From positions 5,580,001 to 5,644,000 of the forward strand of contig JAFEKR010000001.1 of NCBI GenBank assembly GCA_019022495.1: a stretch of 64,000 nucleotides of DNA, written 5' to 3'. The stretch comes from Epichloe hybrida (taxonomy: Eukaryota > Ascomycota > Sordariomycetes > Hypocreales > Clavicipitaceae). Under the pieces are notes generated by a model. The model saw only the letters and a program-made list of their open reading frames with translations. It ran no database searches and was not told the origin of the DNA. Shown one piece after another: positions 11,289-21,494 of this stretch (positions are counted from its first letter, which is position 1; each line of letters starts with the position of its first letter). The translations under genes were made by a program, and so were the position numbers.

Positions 11289-12638
11289 TCACATCCAAGA
11301 AGCTGCTTGTCTGGCGCCAAATGAAGCTGCCAGGCGAAGACCCGTGGACCCCATGGGAAAATAGCTAATCATATACCAGATCAGGCATGCCAGCTGCACG
11401 ATGGACGAAAAGAGGGTCAATATGGTGCTATGAAGCTACAAGCATGTTAGTTTCCGACGTCATATATTAAGTGGTCGCAGGCAATCATCGAAGCTCCATT
11501 TTGGGATGTTACCACATACCTTGAGAGCAAATACTAATGTTAATATGATGGAGCCCAAGTAAGCTGCCGTGAAAGGCAATCTCGGTGCAGAGAATAGATG
11601 ATAAACGTAATTCAGAGGTCCCATGACCGCCGCAAAGGAGGCTAGGAACAAGATAGACCCGACAGTCCATCTAAATTTTGAAGAAAAGGTGAGATATCAA
11701 GTTAGTTACGGGGTCGTTCGCATACTTTGAGCTGGCATCAACCCAAGACCGACGGGGCAGCAAGTCGAAGTTGTAGAACATGTCTCCCACCTCAATCAGG
11801 GCAAACAGAACGAAGATACCTGAGGTCGGTCATGATTCACATCTCGGTCCGTATTGTCTTGCGACTGAGGGTGTACGTAGGTGTGTAGGTATGTGTGTGT
11901 GCGTGTGTGCGTGTGCGTGTGTGCGTGTGCGTGTGTGTGTGCGTGTGCAAAGGAAGAGTTCACAAAGTATCCAATAGACAGACAGTGTGCTTTTGGAGGG
12001 GGGGCTGCTACTCGGCAGAGGCAACATGAAGAAGAGTAAGGAGTGCGGCACTGAGAGTCATGGCAAACGTCAAATAGCATGAGACATAAAATCCACTTAC
12101 AAGATGACAAATTTGCGAGGCCGTATAGATAATACGGGGAACAAGGTGAAGCAGATGACGAAGCAGGCCAGAGCAGCCAAGTTGCAGGCTCCAAATATCA
12201 GCAACCTATCCCATCGGCTAACTGTAAACGAGGTTAGCCTCGACACCAAGCAGGCGCAACATCTGCATCACATGCAGGATCTAAGGGCACAAGTTTGGGG
12301 CAAACGAAGATGCGCGTGTCCCGCTGCAGGGGTGCCGCATCTTCCCCCAATATGCTCGAGGACGTCAAGAATGGGGAGCGAATGCCGCCTCGTGTGAAAT
12401 GTGTCTTTGACTCACGGAAAAACCAGCCTTCCTCCTCCTCTCGCCGAGTTGGAGCCGGCAGAGGAGCACCAGGACCAGATTCTGACGTAGGAAGCCGCAC
12501 ATAACTGCGGTCTTGGAACGGGTTGAAATTTCTGACAGAGGCCATTAAGCCCGTCTCTGGAGTTGTGCTGACCGGTTCATCCTGCCTTCTGCTCCAGCCC
12601 AACGAGCCTATGGAGTCACGAAAGGAAGCCGAAGCCAT
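11289..12638 (-). CDS. sft2: Sft2 family Golgi/endosome vesicle-transport membrane protein
   Basis: Four exons: 12638-12416, 12221-12101, 11670-11520 and 11435-11289, with phases 1, 2 and 0, giving 213 aa (yeast Sft2 is of similar size). The N-terminus begins MASASFRDSIGSLGWSR and ends in an acidic EEEEGWF stretch. Four hydrophobic spans follow: around LLIFGACNLAALACFVICF, SILFLASFAAVMGP, FTAAYLGSIILTLVFALK and IVQLACLIWYMISYFPMG. RPRKFVILW lies between the first two. Sft2 is a tetraspan protein that assists endosome-to-late-Golgi retrograde fusion together with syntaxin-5/Tlg-type SNAREs. The intron between exons 2 and 3 is 430 nt, long for this gene. It contains a GT microsatellite and an exon-like segment at 11726-11819 that is described separately. 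Confidence 0.93.
11726..11819 (-). other. Possible alternative (poison) exon inside sft2
   Basis: This 94-nt segment lies in the long sft2 intron. It is preceded by a CAG acceptor (ending at 11820) and followed by a donor GTATGC (from 11725). The remaining 55 nt to the exon-3 acceptor form a textbook intron with a TAACTAAC branch site and TTTAG end. If joined to exon 2 it shifts the frame and reaches TGA within about ten codons. In the frame that matches exon 3 it is open and hydrophobic (GIFVLFALIEVGDMFYNFDL). Use of this exon in transcripts is inference. Confidence 0.45.
11891..11948. repeat. GT/GC dinucleotide microsatellite in sft2 intron
   Basis: Tandem GTGT tract broken by GC steps (GTGTGTGCGTGTGTGC pattern), entirely within the long intron of sft2. 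Alternating purine-pyrimidine of this kind can form Z-DNA; no function is claimed. Confidence 0.9.
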
Positions 12639-13422
12639 GATGAGCGAAAAGTGGTAAGCGGTGGGTGGTTCGCGTACGAAGGTACGAACCACAAGAGAGA
12701 GAAGTGTGTATGATCGGTGGGTGAGTCGACCAGTGGCTATCGTTGGGCTGTGGGTGGCGACCACGAACCCAACTTTGGCGGGTGCAGGTTCGCCGCGGCA
12801 GTTATGTCCGGACTATGTCCGGAGATGGTCGTGTCGGGATTTGCGACAGGTGAGGCAGACGAACGGATACAGTCGGGTTGGTGTGTAGGCAATCGGCCGG
12901 TAGGATGTGTGCGAGTTCACCGCGCTGCTGCAACGGTGAGCCATGGTCAGTCGTAGTCCACTTGAATAGATATAGGAGATGGTGGCGTGAGGTTGCCTTG
13001 CGATGGCAAAGTGAGTGTAGAGTCGAAAGGGCACACGGTGTGTGTGGATGTGAATGTGAGCGCGTGCGCGTGCGTGTGCGTGTGCATCAATGATAAGAGT
13101 GACAGAAGGCAAGGGAGCCTATTACCGGGCAGGCTGTTTGAGTTCGCCACGCCGCAAACCGCAAATCGAGAGCTTCTCCGAGTCGCCGACGTTGATGGAT
13201 CGCGGCCGACTGCGAGGCAAGACCACGCGTACCGCTCACAAACAAACGGAAACCCCAAACAGGATTGGGGAAAGGGTACAAGCAACAACGGTGAAAGAGG
13301 GGGGGAGGGGGGTGTGCCAGAGAGAGGTTGGTCGCCTCGATACAATAATGGATGCAAGATGGGAATCTGGCACGGCAGAAGAGATTTGCGAGACGTCAGG
13401 TCGTCATCCGTCAGGTCTGGCT

Positions 13423-13473
13423 GCCACTTGCCTGCCACTTGCCTGCCACTTGCCTGCCACTTGCCTGCCACTG
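13423..13473. repeat. Minisatellite, 11-bp unit
   Basis: Four exact copies plus a partial fifth of GCCACTTGCCT in direct tandem. Non-coding context. Confidence 0.9.
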
Positions 13474-13706
13474 GCTGGACGTCGGGAAGGGGTGTGGGAG
13501 GCCATGGCAGGCCACATGATTGGCAGGCCGAGGGGGGCGAGTGCCAAGTGCTGCTACGGTGAGTGGCTTGTGGGTGGCTTGTGTGAGCCCAGGGCCCTTC
13601 TGAGTGGTGGCCTTGGGTGGCCTTGGGAACGCAGCCGTGCAGCACGGCTACCGGGGTCAATGGGTTGGTGAGTGGCACTGAGGGCCGATGCGGGCGCCCC
13701 GCTGCG

Positions 13707-14061
13707 GGGACATAAATTTCCCACCGGAGCTTTCAAATTTCCAACCGGACTAGCTCAATCGAGTGATGTCTCCACACACTTACTTTTGGTATAGAAGTAC
13801 CTCTAAGGTTTTTATTCTCCTATAACGCCTATAATATCTTAATACATGCCTTCTGTGCGCCGCTACTACTATAGTAATTAAATAAATGCCTTATAAGCAT
13901 GCTTTTAGCTTTTTATATACATACTTACTAATAGAAAGGGCTAACTAGCTTATAAAAAACCTTAGAGGTACTTCTACACTAAAAGTGAGTGTGTGGAGAC
14001 CCTTCTTGATTTGGCTAGTTCGGTGGGAAATTTGAAAGCTCCGGTGGGAAATTTACGTCCC
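13707..14061. mobile_element. Non-autonomous DNA transposon (MITE-like) with ~108-bp terminal inverted repeats
   Basis: The left arm (13707-13814) and the reverse complement of the right arm (13954-14061) align over about 108 bp at roughly 87% identity without gaps, both starting GGGAC(A/G)TAAATTTCCCACC. The 140-bp centre is AT-rich and has no coding frame. Directly outside lies an 11-bp direct repeat, CCCCGCTGCGG, at 13697-13707 and 14063-14073, which looks like a target duplication (its exact border with the arm is ambiguous by one or two bases). Long arms beginning with G plus a duplication of about 9-11 bp are the habits of Mutator-like elements, so a MULE-derived MITE is the best guess. 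No transposase is encoded here. Confidence 0.75.
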
Positions 14062-14300
14062 TCCCCGCTGCGGCAGCGCGTCCGGGCAACACAGCACGTC
14101 CTGGGGCTGCTGGGTTGGGTTGGATCTGGGCCAGATCAAGTCCCAGACAGGAAAGGCTGACACTTTCCAAATCGCTAGGTAGACCACACATTCCTGTCTC
14201 TATTCCTGTCTCTTCAGTGTCGCAAAAAAAAAAGGAAAAAAAAAAAAAGAAGAGATCAAGAGAGCAGGCCAATGAGGGCTGCCGTTGCGGACATATCCTC

Positions 14301-14347
14301 GCCATCACCCCGGCCATCACCCGGCCATCACCCCGGCCATCACCCCG
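14301..14347. repeat. Minisatellite, CCGGCCATCACC-type unit
   Basis: About four tandem copies of a 11-12-bp unit (GCCATCACCCCG with one-base length variation). Non-coding context. Confidence 0.85.
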
Positions 14348-15298
14348 GTCGTTTCTTGCTTCTCCCAAGCCGCCGTGAGTCTGCCGTGGCAGCATGACGT
14401 GCGTCATCTAGCCAATAGACTGCATCAATAGGTTAGTGGTTTGCTAAGGCGGATGATCCATCTGCATGGGCGCCTCCCCATGTGTGTGTATCATGTATGT
14501 ATCACCGGCATACGGATTACAACCACCATGGCATGCAAGATGGCCCGTCATGTTTTCCTGCCTGCTTTAAGCCCAGTCTGGTCTGGCTTCCAACGATGAG
14601 GGGCCCCATGGACGATGGGATGGATGCCCTGACCAAACTGACCATGAACATGGGTGAGCGGCAGATGTACGCCCAGTACCTACATACGGGCACGGCATAC
14701 GGAAACTTGCATGCGGAGGAGCATTTCATGTCTAAAATGGCATGCCGTGCGTAAACTTGGGGAACACCAGACAGAATATCCCGAAGGGTGCGGTGTCAAA
14801 TTATGAGTTCCGTGGCGGATATCTCATTACGGACAGACTGCTAATTTCAGGGATAATGACTCTCGGAGCATCTGCAGGTATAGTATAGTCAAGGGTGTGC
14901 ATGCGTACCTGGGGCCATGTTCAAGGCTCGATGAACATGGCCATGGCGAGACCATGGTGGCATGTACTGTTTCTACATCTGCCAAGGCATCGCCACAACT
15001 CGAATCGGACGGACTAATAACGGGTACGCAAGGGACAGAAGAACCAAGGATTCGGTCACGAAGGAGATTGGGGATGATGAATTTCCATGAAAGCACGGGA
15101 ATCGGATTCGGATGGGAGGCTGACCCTTCTTCCGGAGCGGTGCCTTACATGACCTCGTGGTCAGGGTCGGAAAAAAATGGTCTCAAGGCGACACTTGTAA
15201 CGCATGATCGAGAGAAAGACTCCGATTCCAAGATGTTAGTCGATGATAAGGCCCATGTCGAGCGTCGAGGTAGTCACGCTCAACCTGGGACGCACCCC

Positions 15299-15322
15299 CT
15301 CCGTCCGTCCGTCCGTCCGTCC
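15299..15322. repeat. (CCGT)n microsatellite
   Basis: Five to six uninterrupted CCGT tetranucleotides. Non-coding context. Confidence 0.85.
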
Positions 15323-15870
15323 CTCCCACCGTGCCGTTGCTTTCTTGTTGGTCTGCAAAGAGGTTGATGGAATGCGCGAGCCTTGGAACACGGCCACTTC
15401 CCCGGGCGGGTGGCCAAGGGGTGTCAGACGACGAACTGGCGGGACGAACCTCATCATGCCGTACCGTGAGGGCCGTCCAAAAACCTTGCCTCTAACGTCA
15501 CTCTACCGTCCAGGAATTAGTGCAGGGGGGCTGTATTTTTAGTCTGCTCCAGAGGGTGCTATCGAGATGGGTGGTATGGATGGGTGGGTGGGTGCGCAGA
15601 CGGAGACATTGCATCGTCAAGATAGGCATGAGCTCGGCCGCAACGTTAAGAAGCAAGATGGTGACATGAAGTACGGAGTAATCTGTCTGCCATGATCTCT
15701 CGAGGGGGGAGGGCTATAAGATGACACAGCCCCCGGCACGCGACCTTGGTTTGTTGTTGTCCTCTCTTTTTCTCTTGTTCTCCTTTTTTGGCTACAGGAA
15801 ATCCAAACCAAAGCCAGACGACTAACAAGACGGGTGCTTTACTCTCGGAAAAAAAATAGAAGACACCCCT

Positions 15871-15920
15871 CGATATCCATCGACATCCCTCGACATCCCT
15901 CGACATCCCTCGACATCCCC
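15871..15920. repeat. Minisatellite, 10-bp unit CGACATCCCT
   Basis: Five tandem copies of CGACATCCCT, the first diverged (CGATATCCAT). Non-coding context. Confidence 0.88.
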
Positions 15921-17051
15921 AAGCTGGAGGCAGTCGCTCGGAACAAGTCTCCCGGCGAATCGATATTGAACGACCCGACGACCGCTTCCCTCTCACAGGT
16001 CTCAGCCCTTTGGACAACTCTGACCCCGGAGACAAAGACAAAGACAAAAGACAAAGCAGGGTCTCCTTGTCACGTATGTATTGACTTGTACTGTCCATAT
16101 CCACCTGATCGGTTCATCTCCCGTGAAGGACGGGAACGCAAGCTCGCATACGTGTGCAACGAACGAACTGCCTGCACTGCACGTTTTTTTACGGCGCTCA
16201 CACTTATGCATGTGCATCGCTCGCTTGTCATCGAGCACCCAGCCCAGCTTCATTCAGCCCGCCTGAAGTCGCAGCCTGCAAGTGCGTGAGTCTTGCATCT
16301 TGACCCAAGGTAAGAGGACTTCCAGTCTCCAATGCCGCCCCGGACTCTTGCAGCCAATCATCGTCTCCGCCACCCCCGTCCGCCCCCCCTCCTATTGCCA
16401 CCTTCAGCCTCGCCTCACGGGGCCCTTCACGCCCCACCCCCTTGCACTTGGCTGGTGAGTGACCGGAAAATTGTCTCCGACTGACCTGACAACCCGCCAA
16501 CAGTAGCTCTACAGTGGCTCTACAGTGTAGCTCTACAGGGAGTGACCTGCTCAGCTGTCACCGACCTCTACGTCCGTAATACACCAAGTATTAATTACGG
16601 CCGACCCACCACGCACGCACGCACGCAGCACGCAGCCTTGCCCTCCTCTTCTTTTCGTTCCCCTCTTGTGTCACCTCGGCATATTCGCGCATCTCATCGT
16701 TGCCGCCGCGAAACATTCTAGCCTGGTAGGTAGGCACAGTGCTTTCCTCTCTCTATCTCTCTTTTTCTCTGTCCGCTGGCTCCCCCGCCGCTGCCGCTGC
16801 GCCGCTGCCTCTGCCTATGTAGACACCAGACTGACGGGGCCTCCTACTACCTACTACCTGCCTGCTTCATATTCCTGGTGCCTCCTTCCCCTCCTGTTAG
16901 CGCCCAGCCGTCGTCGCCCAGGCCCCTCCTTCCTCCAAAGTCCGGACCCCTCGATCGTGACCAAATCAGTCATCATCCATCAGTCCCTCCTCTCAGCACT
17001 CGGAGCACTTGGCACCGTGTTGCGACTGTTGCGACCCCTCCCCGTCTTCCG

Positions 17052-17092
17052 TCTTACCCGTCTTGCCCGTCTTGCCCGTCTTGCCCGTCTTC
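17052..17092. repeat. Minisatellite, 9-bp unit TCTTGCCCG
   Basis: About four and a half tandem copies of TCTTGCCCG, the first reading TCTTACCCG, in the CT-rich leader region upstream of the bHLH gene. Confidence 0.88.
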
Positions 17093-18098
17093 TCCTCGTA
17101 ATAGTGCATTATCTTCTCACTAGGGCGCATAGCTTGGCTTCACCGCAAACAAATGCTTCAGCTAACAATGCCCTGCAGTTCCACACCTCTTCGCATCTAG
17201 GGACTGCGTCTACTCAAATAAGCAAGCAGACGAGCCAAGCAAGCGTTCGCCCGTCGGCCGCCTGTCACCGCCTGGACCCTTGTCCCACAGACCAAGCAGA
17301 ATCAAGGCGGTTGCCCTCTTGGTCCTCGTCTTGTCCACCGCCCTGCCATTCGCAGCCAAGCCAAGCCACTGGTTGCTGGTTCAAAAAAAGCAAAACACCT
17401 GGCGACAATTCCGCTGACGTCGCATTCCCTCCCCTCTTGTATCAATTCCCTTGATCTGTGCCCTCAGCGGCTTATCGCCCTCTTCAACACCAACCTCACT
17501 CCGATTCCTCCAATTTGTTGCGACGCTCTCGGTTTAGATGGCCTCGGGATAGCATCCGTCACCAGTTCCCACAGACAGCGCCCATCTGCAGCTTATGTGA
17601 GTTCACCTCTCTGCCTATACCACTTCATCACTTCATATTCTCTGCCTCGTGCGCAACAAGGGCTGGGACATCGCCCTTCTCCAACGTATCACCAATTCAT
17701 CCTCTTCGCCATCTCAGGAGCGGAAGCGTTGTCTCGGTCCTTCGCAGCACCTACCAACTATTACCTTGCCCCTCCCTTTGCTCGAAGAGCATTTCTCATT
17801 TCTCATCAACGCCGCTTTCCTCCATGCTTTCGCTGCCGGTACACAAAAACTGACATATCTATTGCTTTTCTGCCTCTGACAGTCTGCAATTTGCATCTGA
17901 GCGCTGCGCATCCGCTTCGTCTCGCCCCGAGAATTCACACCAACTTTCCTACGCCATTAGCGACCACGCCATCGAGTCGCCCCCGGCCTATCCGAAACGA
18001 ACTTTGTGTCTTTGACGGTGCCGTCAACTCCTCCTTCACAAACCGCAAAACTGGCATCTCTAACATCAGTGGAGCTCCAGAAGCTCAACATCTACACA

Positions 18099-19706
18099 AT
18101 GGCGCAGCACGGCTTCGGCCATTTCGCTACCGCCCCCAATAGTGGAAACATCGACCCTCATGAGCTTGCCATGAACGGCGGATACTCCCCTTCTTTCAGC
18201 AACGCAAACAACTTTAACTCTTCGTCTGGGAACGCCCCGAACGGATATTCTAGTGGCAACGCCGTCTTTGGCGACGACGAGTTGTTGGACGGCCTGGCCT
18301 CGCCCCCTGAAGGTCAGTCGGGTCTCCATGGCCAGGGCCAAGACTACGGCATGAACATGGGTTTCAACCAAGGTGCCTTTCAGTCACACCGAGGTTCTGC
18401 GTTGCAGATCGATCCGGCCCAGATAAACGGCTTCTCGCAGACTCCAGATGGCGATCCTATTCAAAGCCCCTATGCTGCTGGCTTCACCGCCCAGTTTCGT
18501 CAGATGCAGAACAACCACTCCCTGGGTGGCTCATTGCATTCTCCCATGTCATACTCGAATTCTCCGTTGGCTGCAGGCGACATGGGCGCTGACGGCAGTG
18601 ACCCCAGCTATCTCAAAGCCAGAGCACGCGTGTCCCAGCAGATGCAGCGCAAGGCCTCCAATAATCGCAGCAGCCCGATGACGCCCAAGACCAATGGCAT
18701 CCACGGCATTCCCATCGGCTCCCAGGACTCGCCTGGGTTTGGACCGCAAGCCATGCGGTCATCTGGCAGCCACGAGAAGTCTCCATCCGGGCAGTGGGCC
18801 AATACTCCGGGCGGAAGCATCCCAGCGTCTTACAACTCTGGTTTCTCCTCACCAATGCAGCAGGGCATGGTGCCCATCAATGAGGTCATGCTGAAGGGCG
18901 GTACTTCGATGCCCACCAAACTGGGCGTAGCACCTGGGGGTGTCTCCTCCCAGGAAATGAAGCGCAAGCGACGTCGTGAATCGCACAATCTTGTGGAACG
19001 CCGCCGCCGTGACAACATCAACGAGAGAATCCAAGACCTCAGCAAACTGGTCCCTGCTCATCGTTTGGAAGACGAAAAAATCCGCAAATTGATCCAAAAT
19101 GGCACGCCACTTTCCCCAACACTCACTGGCATGTCCAACTCTTCTCAGGCCACATCTGGCCTGGCCGGGCCTGGTGCCCGCCGGGCTGCTGGGGGCAGTG
19201 CCGGGAACATCACTACCGGCCTTCCCATCGAGGACAAGGACAAAGGTCCCAACAAGGGTGACATCCTCAACGGTTCGGTGAGCTGGACCCGCGATTTGAT
19301 GTGGATGCTCCACCTCAAACTTCAACAGCAAGAGGAGTTGATGAATACGATTGCCGAGCTCGGCGGGCACTTCCCTTTTGAGCTCACCGATGATGAGCGA
19401 CGTATGCAATCGGAGCTTATGGAAGCCATTTCGCGTTGCGACTCTGGAACCTTCTCCTATTCAAGGACTGCTGGCTCAGGTCTTCGTGTGCCTACTCACA
19501 CCGACTTTCGCGGCGACCCCGTGAATGGCTTAGCCGCCAACCTCGATGCCATCGGCCTCACGCCCGAGGAGAGTGGGAACAATGTTGGCATGTCAGGAGA
19601 CGTCAACGACACCGCGCAATTCTGGAACGACCCCGATGATGATGGCAGCGGCCACGCCTCCCTCGACTTCAAGGAAGAGGATGAATATGACATGGACCTG
19701 AACTAG
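18099..19706 (+). CDS. Myc-type bHLH transcription factor
   Basis: A single-exon reading frame of 535 aa if started at the ATG 18099 (MAQHGFGHFA). An in-frame ATG 93 nt upstream (18006) would add 31 residues with no family character. Residues 1-285 are Asn/Ser/Gly/Gln-rich, as in activation regions. The basic region (about 287-305, KRKRRRESHNLVERRRRDN) carries the His5-Glu9-Arg13 pattern of E-box (CACGTG) binders. Helix 1 ends near SKLVP. The loop is unusually long, about 75-80 residues rich in Gly/Ser/Ala. Helix 2 is near 390-415 (SVSWTRDLMWMLHLKLQQQ). The C-terminus is acidic (FKEEDEYDMDLN). It is a nuclear DNA-binding regulator; the target genes cannot be read from the sequence. A long CT-rich leader precedes it. 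Confidence 0.92.
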   Translation: MAQHGFGHFATAPNSGNIDPHELAMNGGYSPSFSNANNFNSSSGNAPNGYSSGNAVFGDDELLDGLASPPEGQSGLHGQGQDYGMNMGFNQGAFQSHRGSALQIDPAQINGFSQTPDGDPIQSPYAAGFTAQFRQMQNNHSLGGSLHSPMSYSNSPLAAGDMGADGSDPSYLKARARVSQQMQRKASNNRSSPMTPKTNGIHGIPIGSQDSPGFGPQAMRSSGSHEKSPSGQWANTPGGSIPASYNSGFSSPMQQGMVPINEVMLKGGTSMPTKLGVAPGGVSSQEMKRKRRRESHNLVERRRRDNINERIQDLSKLVPAHRLEDEKIRKLIQNGTPLSPTLTGMSNSSQATSGLAGPGARRAAGGSAGNITTGLPIEDKDKGPNKGDILNGSVSWTRDLMWMLHLKLQQQEELMNTIAELGGHFPFELTDDERRMQSELMEAISRCDSGTFSYSRTAGSGLRVPTHTDFRGDPVNGLAANLDAIGLTPEESGNNVGMSGDVNDTAQFWNDPDDDGSGHASLDFKEEDEYDMDLN

Positions 19707-20879
19707 GTGTCGTTACGTTCAGCAACGACCAGCTTTTACGTGAATATACATTGGCGTTTGCGTTTTTTCTCAGCTCACAACTTTGCTTTGGGCTGCATTC
19801 AGTAGCTTTGCATCGAGGTCTACCCGGTGTTACGTGATGAGAAGCATATGGGTTTGGCACATTCAGGGATGGCTTTCGTTCTCACCAGCCTGCTCCCAAT
19901 TTGAGGCGTTGAGGGTCACATGCATAACACACACACACACACACACATGCACACGACGGTTGGGAGGCCTGACCGGTTTGACTTGATTTAAGCTGCAATG
20001 TTCCCTTTGAAACTGGGACCGGTGGGTTTAGACACTTGGGGGTACCTTTTGAACTTGCATTATACAGTGGCGGACAGATTTTCCTACCGTGGCTTGTTGT
20101 TTCACTTTTTACAACTTGCTTTTCGTCCGTCAACTTTTCTTCTCCGCAAACTCTAGCCTTTGCTTTATCCGGCCATCTTTCCACGCAATGTGGTTCCCTT
20201 CCTCGAGACTTGTTTTATTTTTTTCAATTCTTCCTGCTTCAGCCGCCATATGCGTGCGTCTTATCAGATACGCGTGTTTTGCTATTGCGATACCTCGGCT
20301 GGGTCTTTGTAATCAAGGCCGGCCTCGCTTGTCTTTTTTTTTTCAATTTTTTTTTTCAATTTTTTTTTTCAACTGTCCAACTTTGACGCCTTTGAAGGCC
20401 TTGTTTGCTTTTCGGGGGGGATGGTGTTTTATTCTTCTAATGTTTCGGGACCATGGGCCCAATGGTTTTTACCACTTGTGGCCCCTTCCACTCTATATTT
20501 TATTTGGTTCCTTCAAGCAGGCTGGCTTGCTCGTTTGGGCCTGGCAAGTCTATGAATGTTTCATCTCAAGATATAGTCATGTCTGCTTGTTGTTAATATA
20601 CTGGCTACTTTATTTACAGTACTTGTGCCCGTTTGCAATGCGCCCTGTCCCTTTGATCCAGTAGTCTCGTTCCCTCCAGATGGCTGCCATGTGAGGGAGA
20701 GCCTGGGTGGGGTACGCGCTTTCTACTTGGTCGCTGGGTCGGAAACAAAGACAAGAAATGTCGCACATGATGCGTTGATTTATCCGTTGTCAGTCGTCAC
20801 TCTTCCTCCAGCGTGGCTTTGATTTGAAGCAAGTCGCACTGTCCGTCCATTGTCGAGGCTCAAACTGCCCCACCGCACT
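19707..20879. other. Convergent intergenic region between bHLH gene and npr3
   Basis: This 1.2-kb region should hold both 3' UTRs. It contains a short CA microsatellite (19930-19948) and T-rich tracts (20330-20370, TTTTTTTTCAA units repeated three times). Frames of up to 191 codons (20089-20664) are phenylalanine/leucine-rich translations of T-rich sequence and are not called. Confidence 0.5.
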
Positions 20880-21450
20880 TCACCAATGCCTCGTGCAAAG
20901 CAAATACTCGCTCATGGTCGTCAAAAGAGTCCAAGCCTCCTTACGCTTCATCTCCTCCTGCAAGGCTATCCTCTCGAGAGCGTTCCTCCCGTCAAAGTAC
21001 TTGCACATGAGCTGCCACGCCCCGCGGGCCTTGTCGTCCTTGAGCCTGCGCGCAATGGCGGACAGGTATCGCGATTCCCTGCCCGTGGCCTTCTTGGCGT
21101 CTACGATGATGTGGGGTGTCAGGCCGGCGAGATGGGGCGCGTCGTTGACGGACGGGTGGGCGGTGGCCATGGGCGTGACTTTGCGTGCGTGGGCGGTGGC
21201 CTTGTCGGCTGCTTCGCGGGAGGCCTTGAGAGCGATGCGTTCGAGGCGAGCCATTTCCGCGACGTGCTCTGCCGTGAGGGGCTGGCGTGGTTGACGTGGC
21301 ATTGTTTTCGGACTGGGTTCGTCGCCGGGGGAGGGGGGGGAGGGGGTTCCTGAGGATTCTTGGGTTTGGGGGGCCTCGTTTGCTGTGGTCATCGTTGATG
21401 GTTGTGGTTGTGGTTGTGGCTGTGAAGTAGCAGCAGCAGCAGCAGCAGCA

Positions 21451-21494
<44 letters not shown>

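Larger units (their letters stand above)
12639..18098. other. Gene-poor region with inverted-repeat element, minisatellites and the bHLH leader
   Basis: This 5.4-kb region separates the sft2 promoter from the bHLH factor. Another GT/GC-rich tract lies at about 13028-13084. The inverted-repeat element at 13707-14061 and the minisatellites are listed separately. From about 16600 to 18098 the plus strand is strongly CT-rich (long runs of C, T and CTCC), as expected for the promoter and 5' leader of the downstream gene. Frames as long as 262 codons there are proline/serine/leucine chance products of the CT bias. Confidence 0.5.

Noticed and set aside
16666..17454. 262-codon plus-strand frame before the bHLH gene
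   Set aside because: Translation of CT-rich leader sequence into Ser/Pro/Leu; contains minisatellite DNA; no domain.
20089..20664. 191-codon frame with hydrophobic stretches
   Set aside because: Phe/Leu content comes from T-rich 3' flanking DNA; no membrane-protein family recognised.
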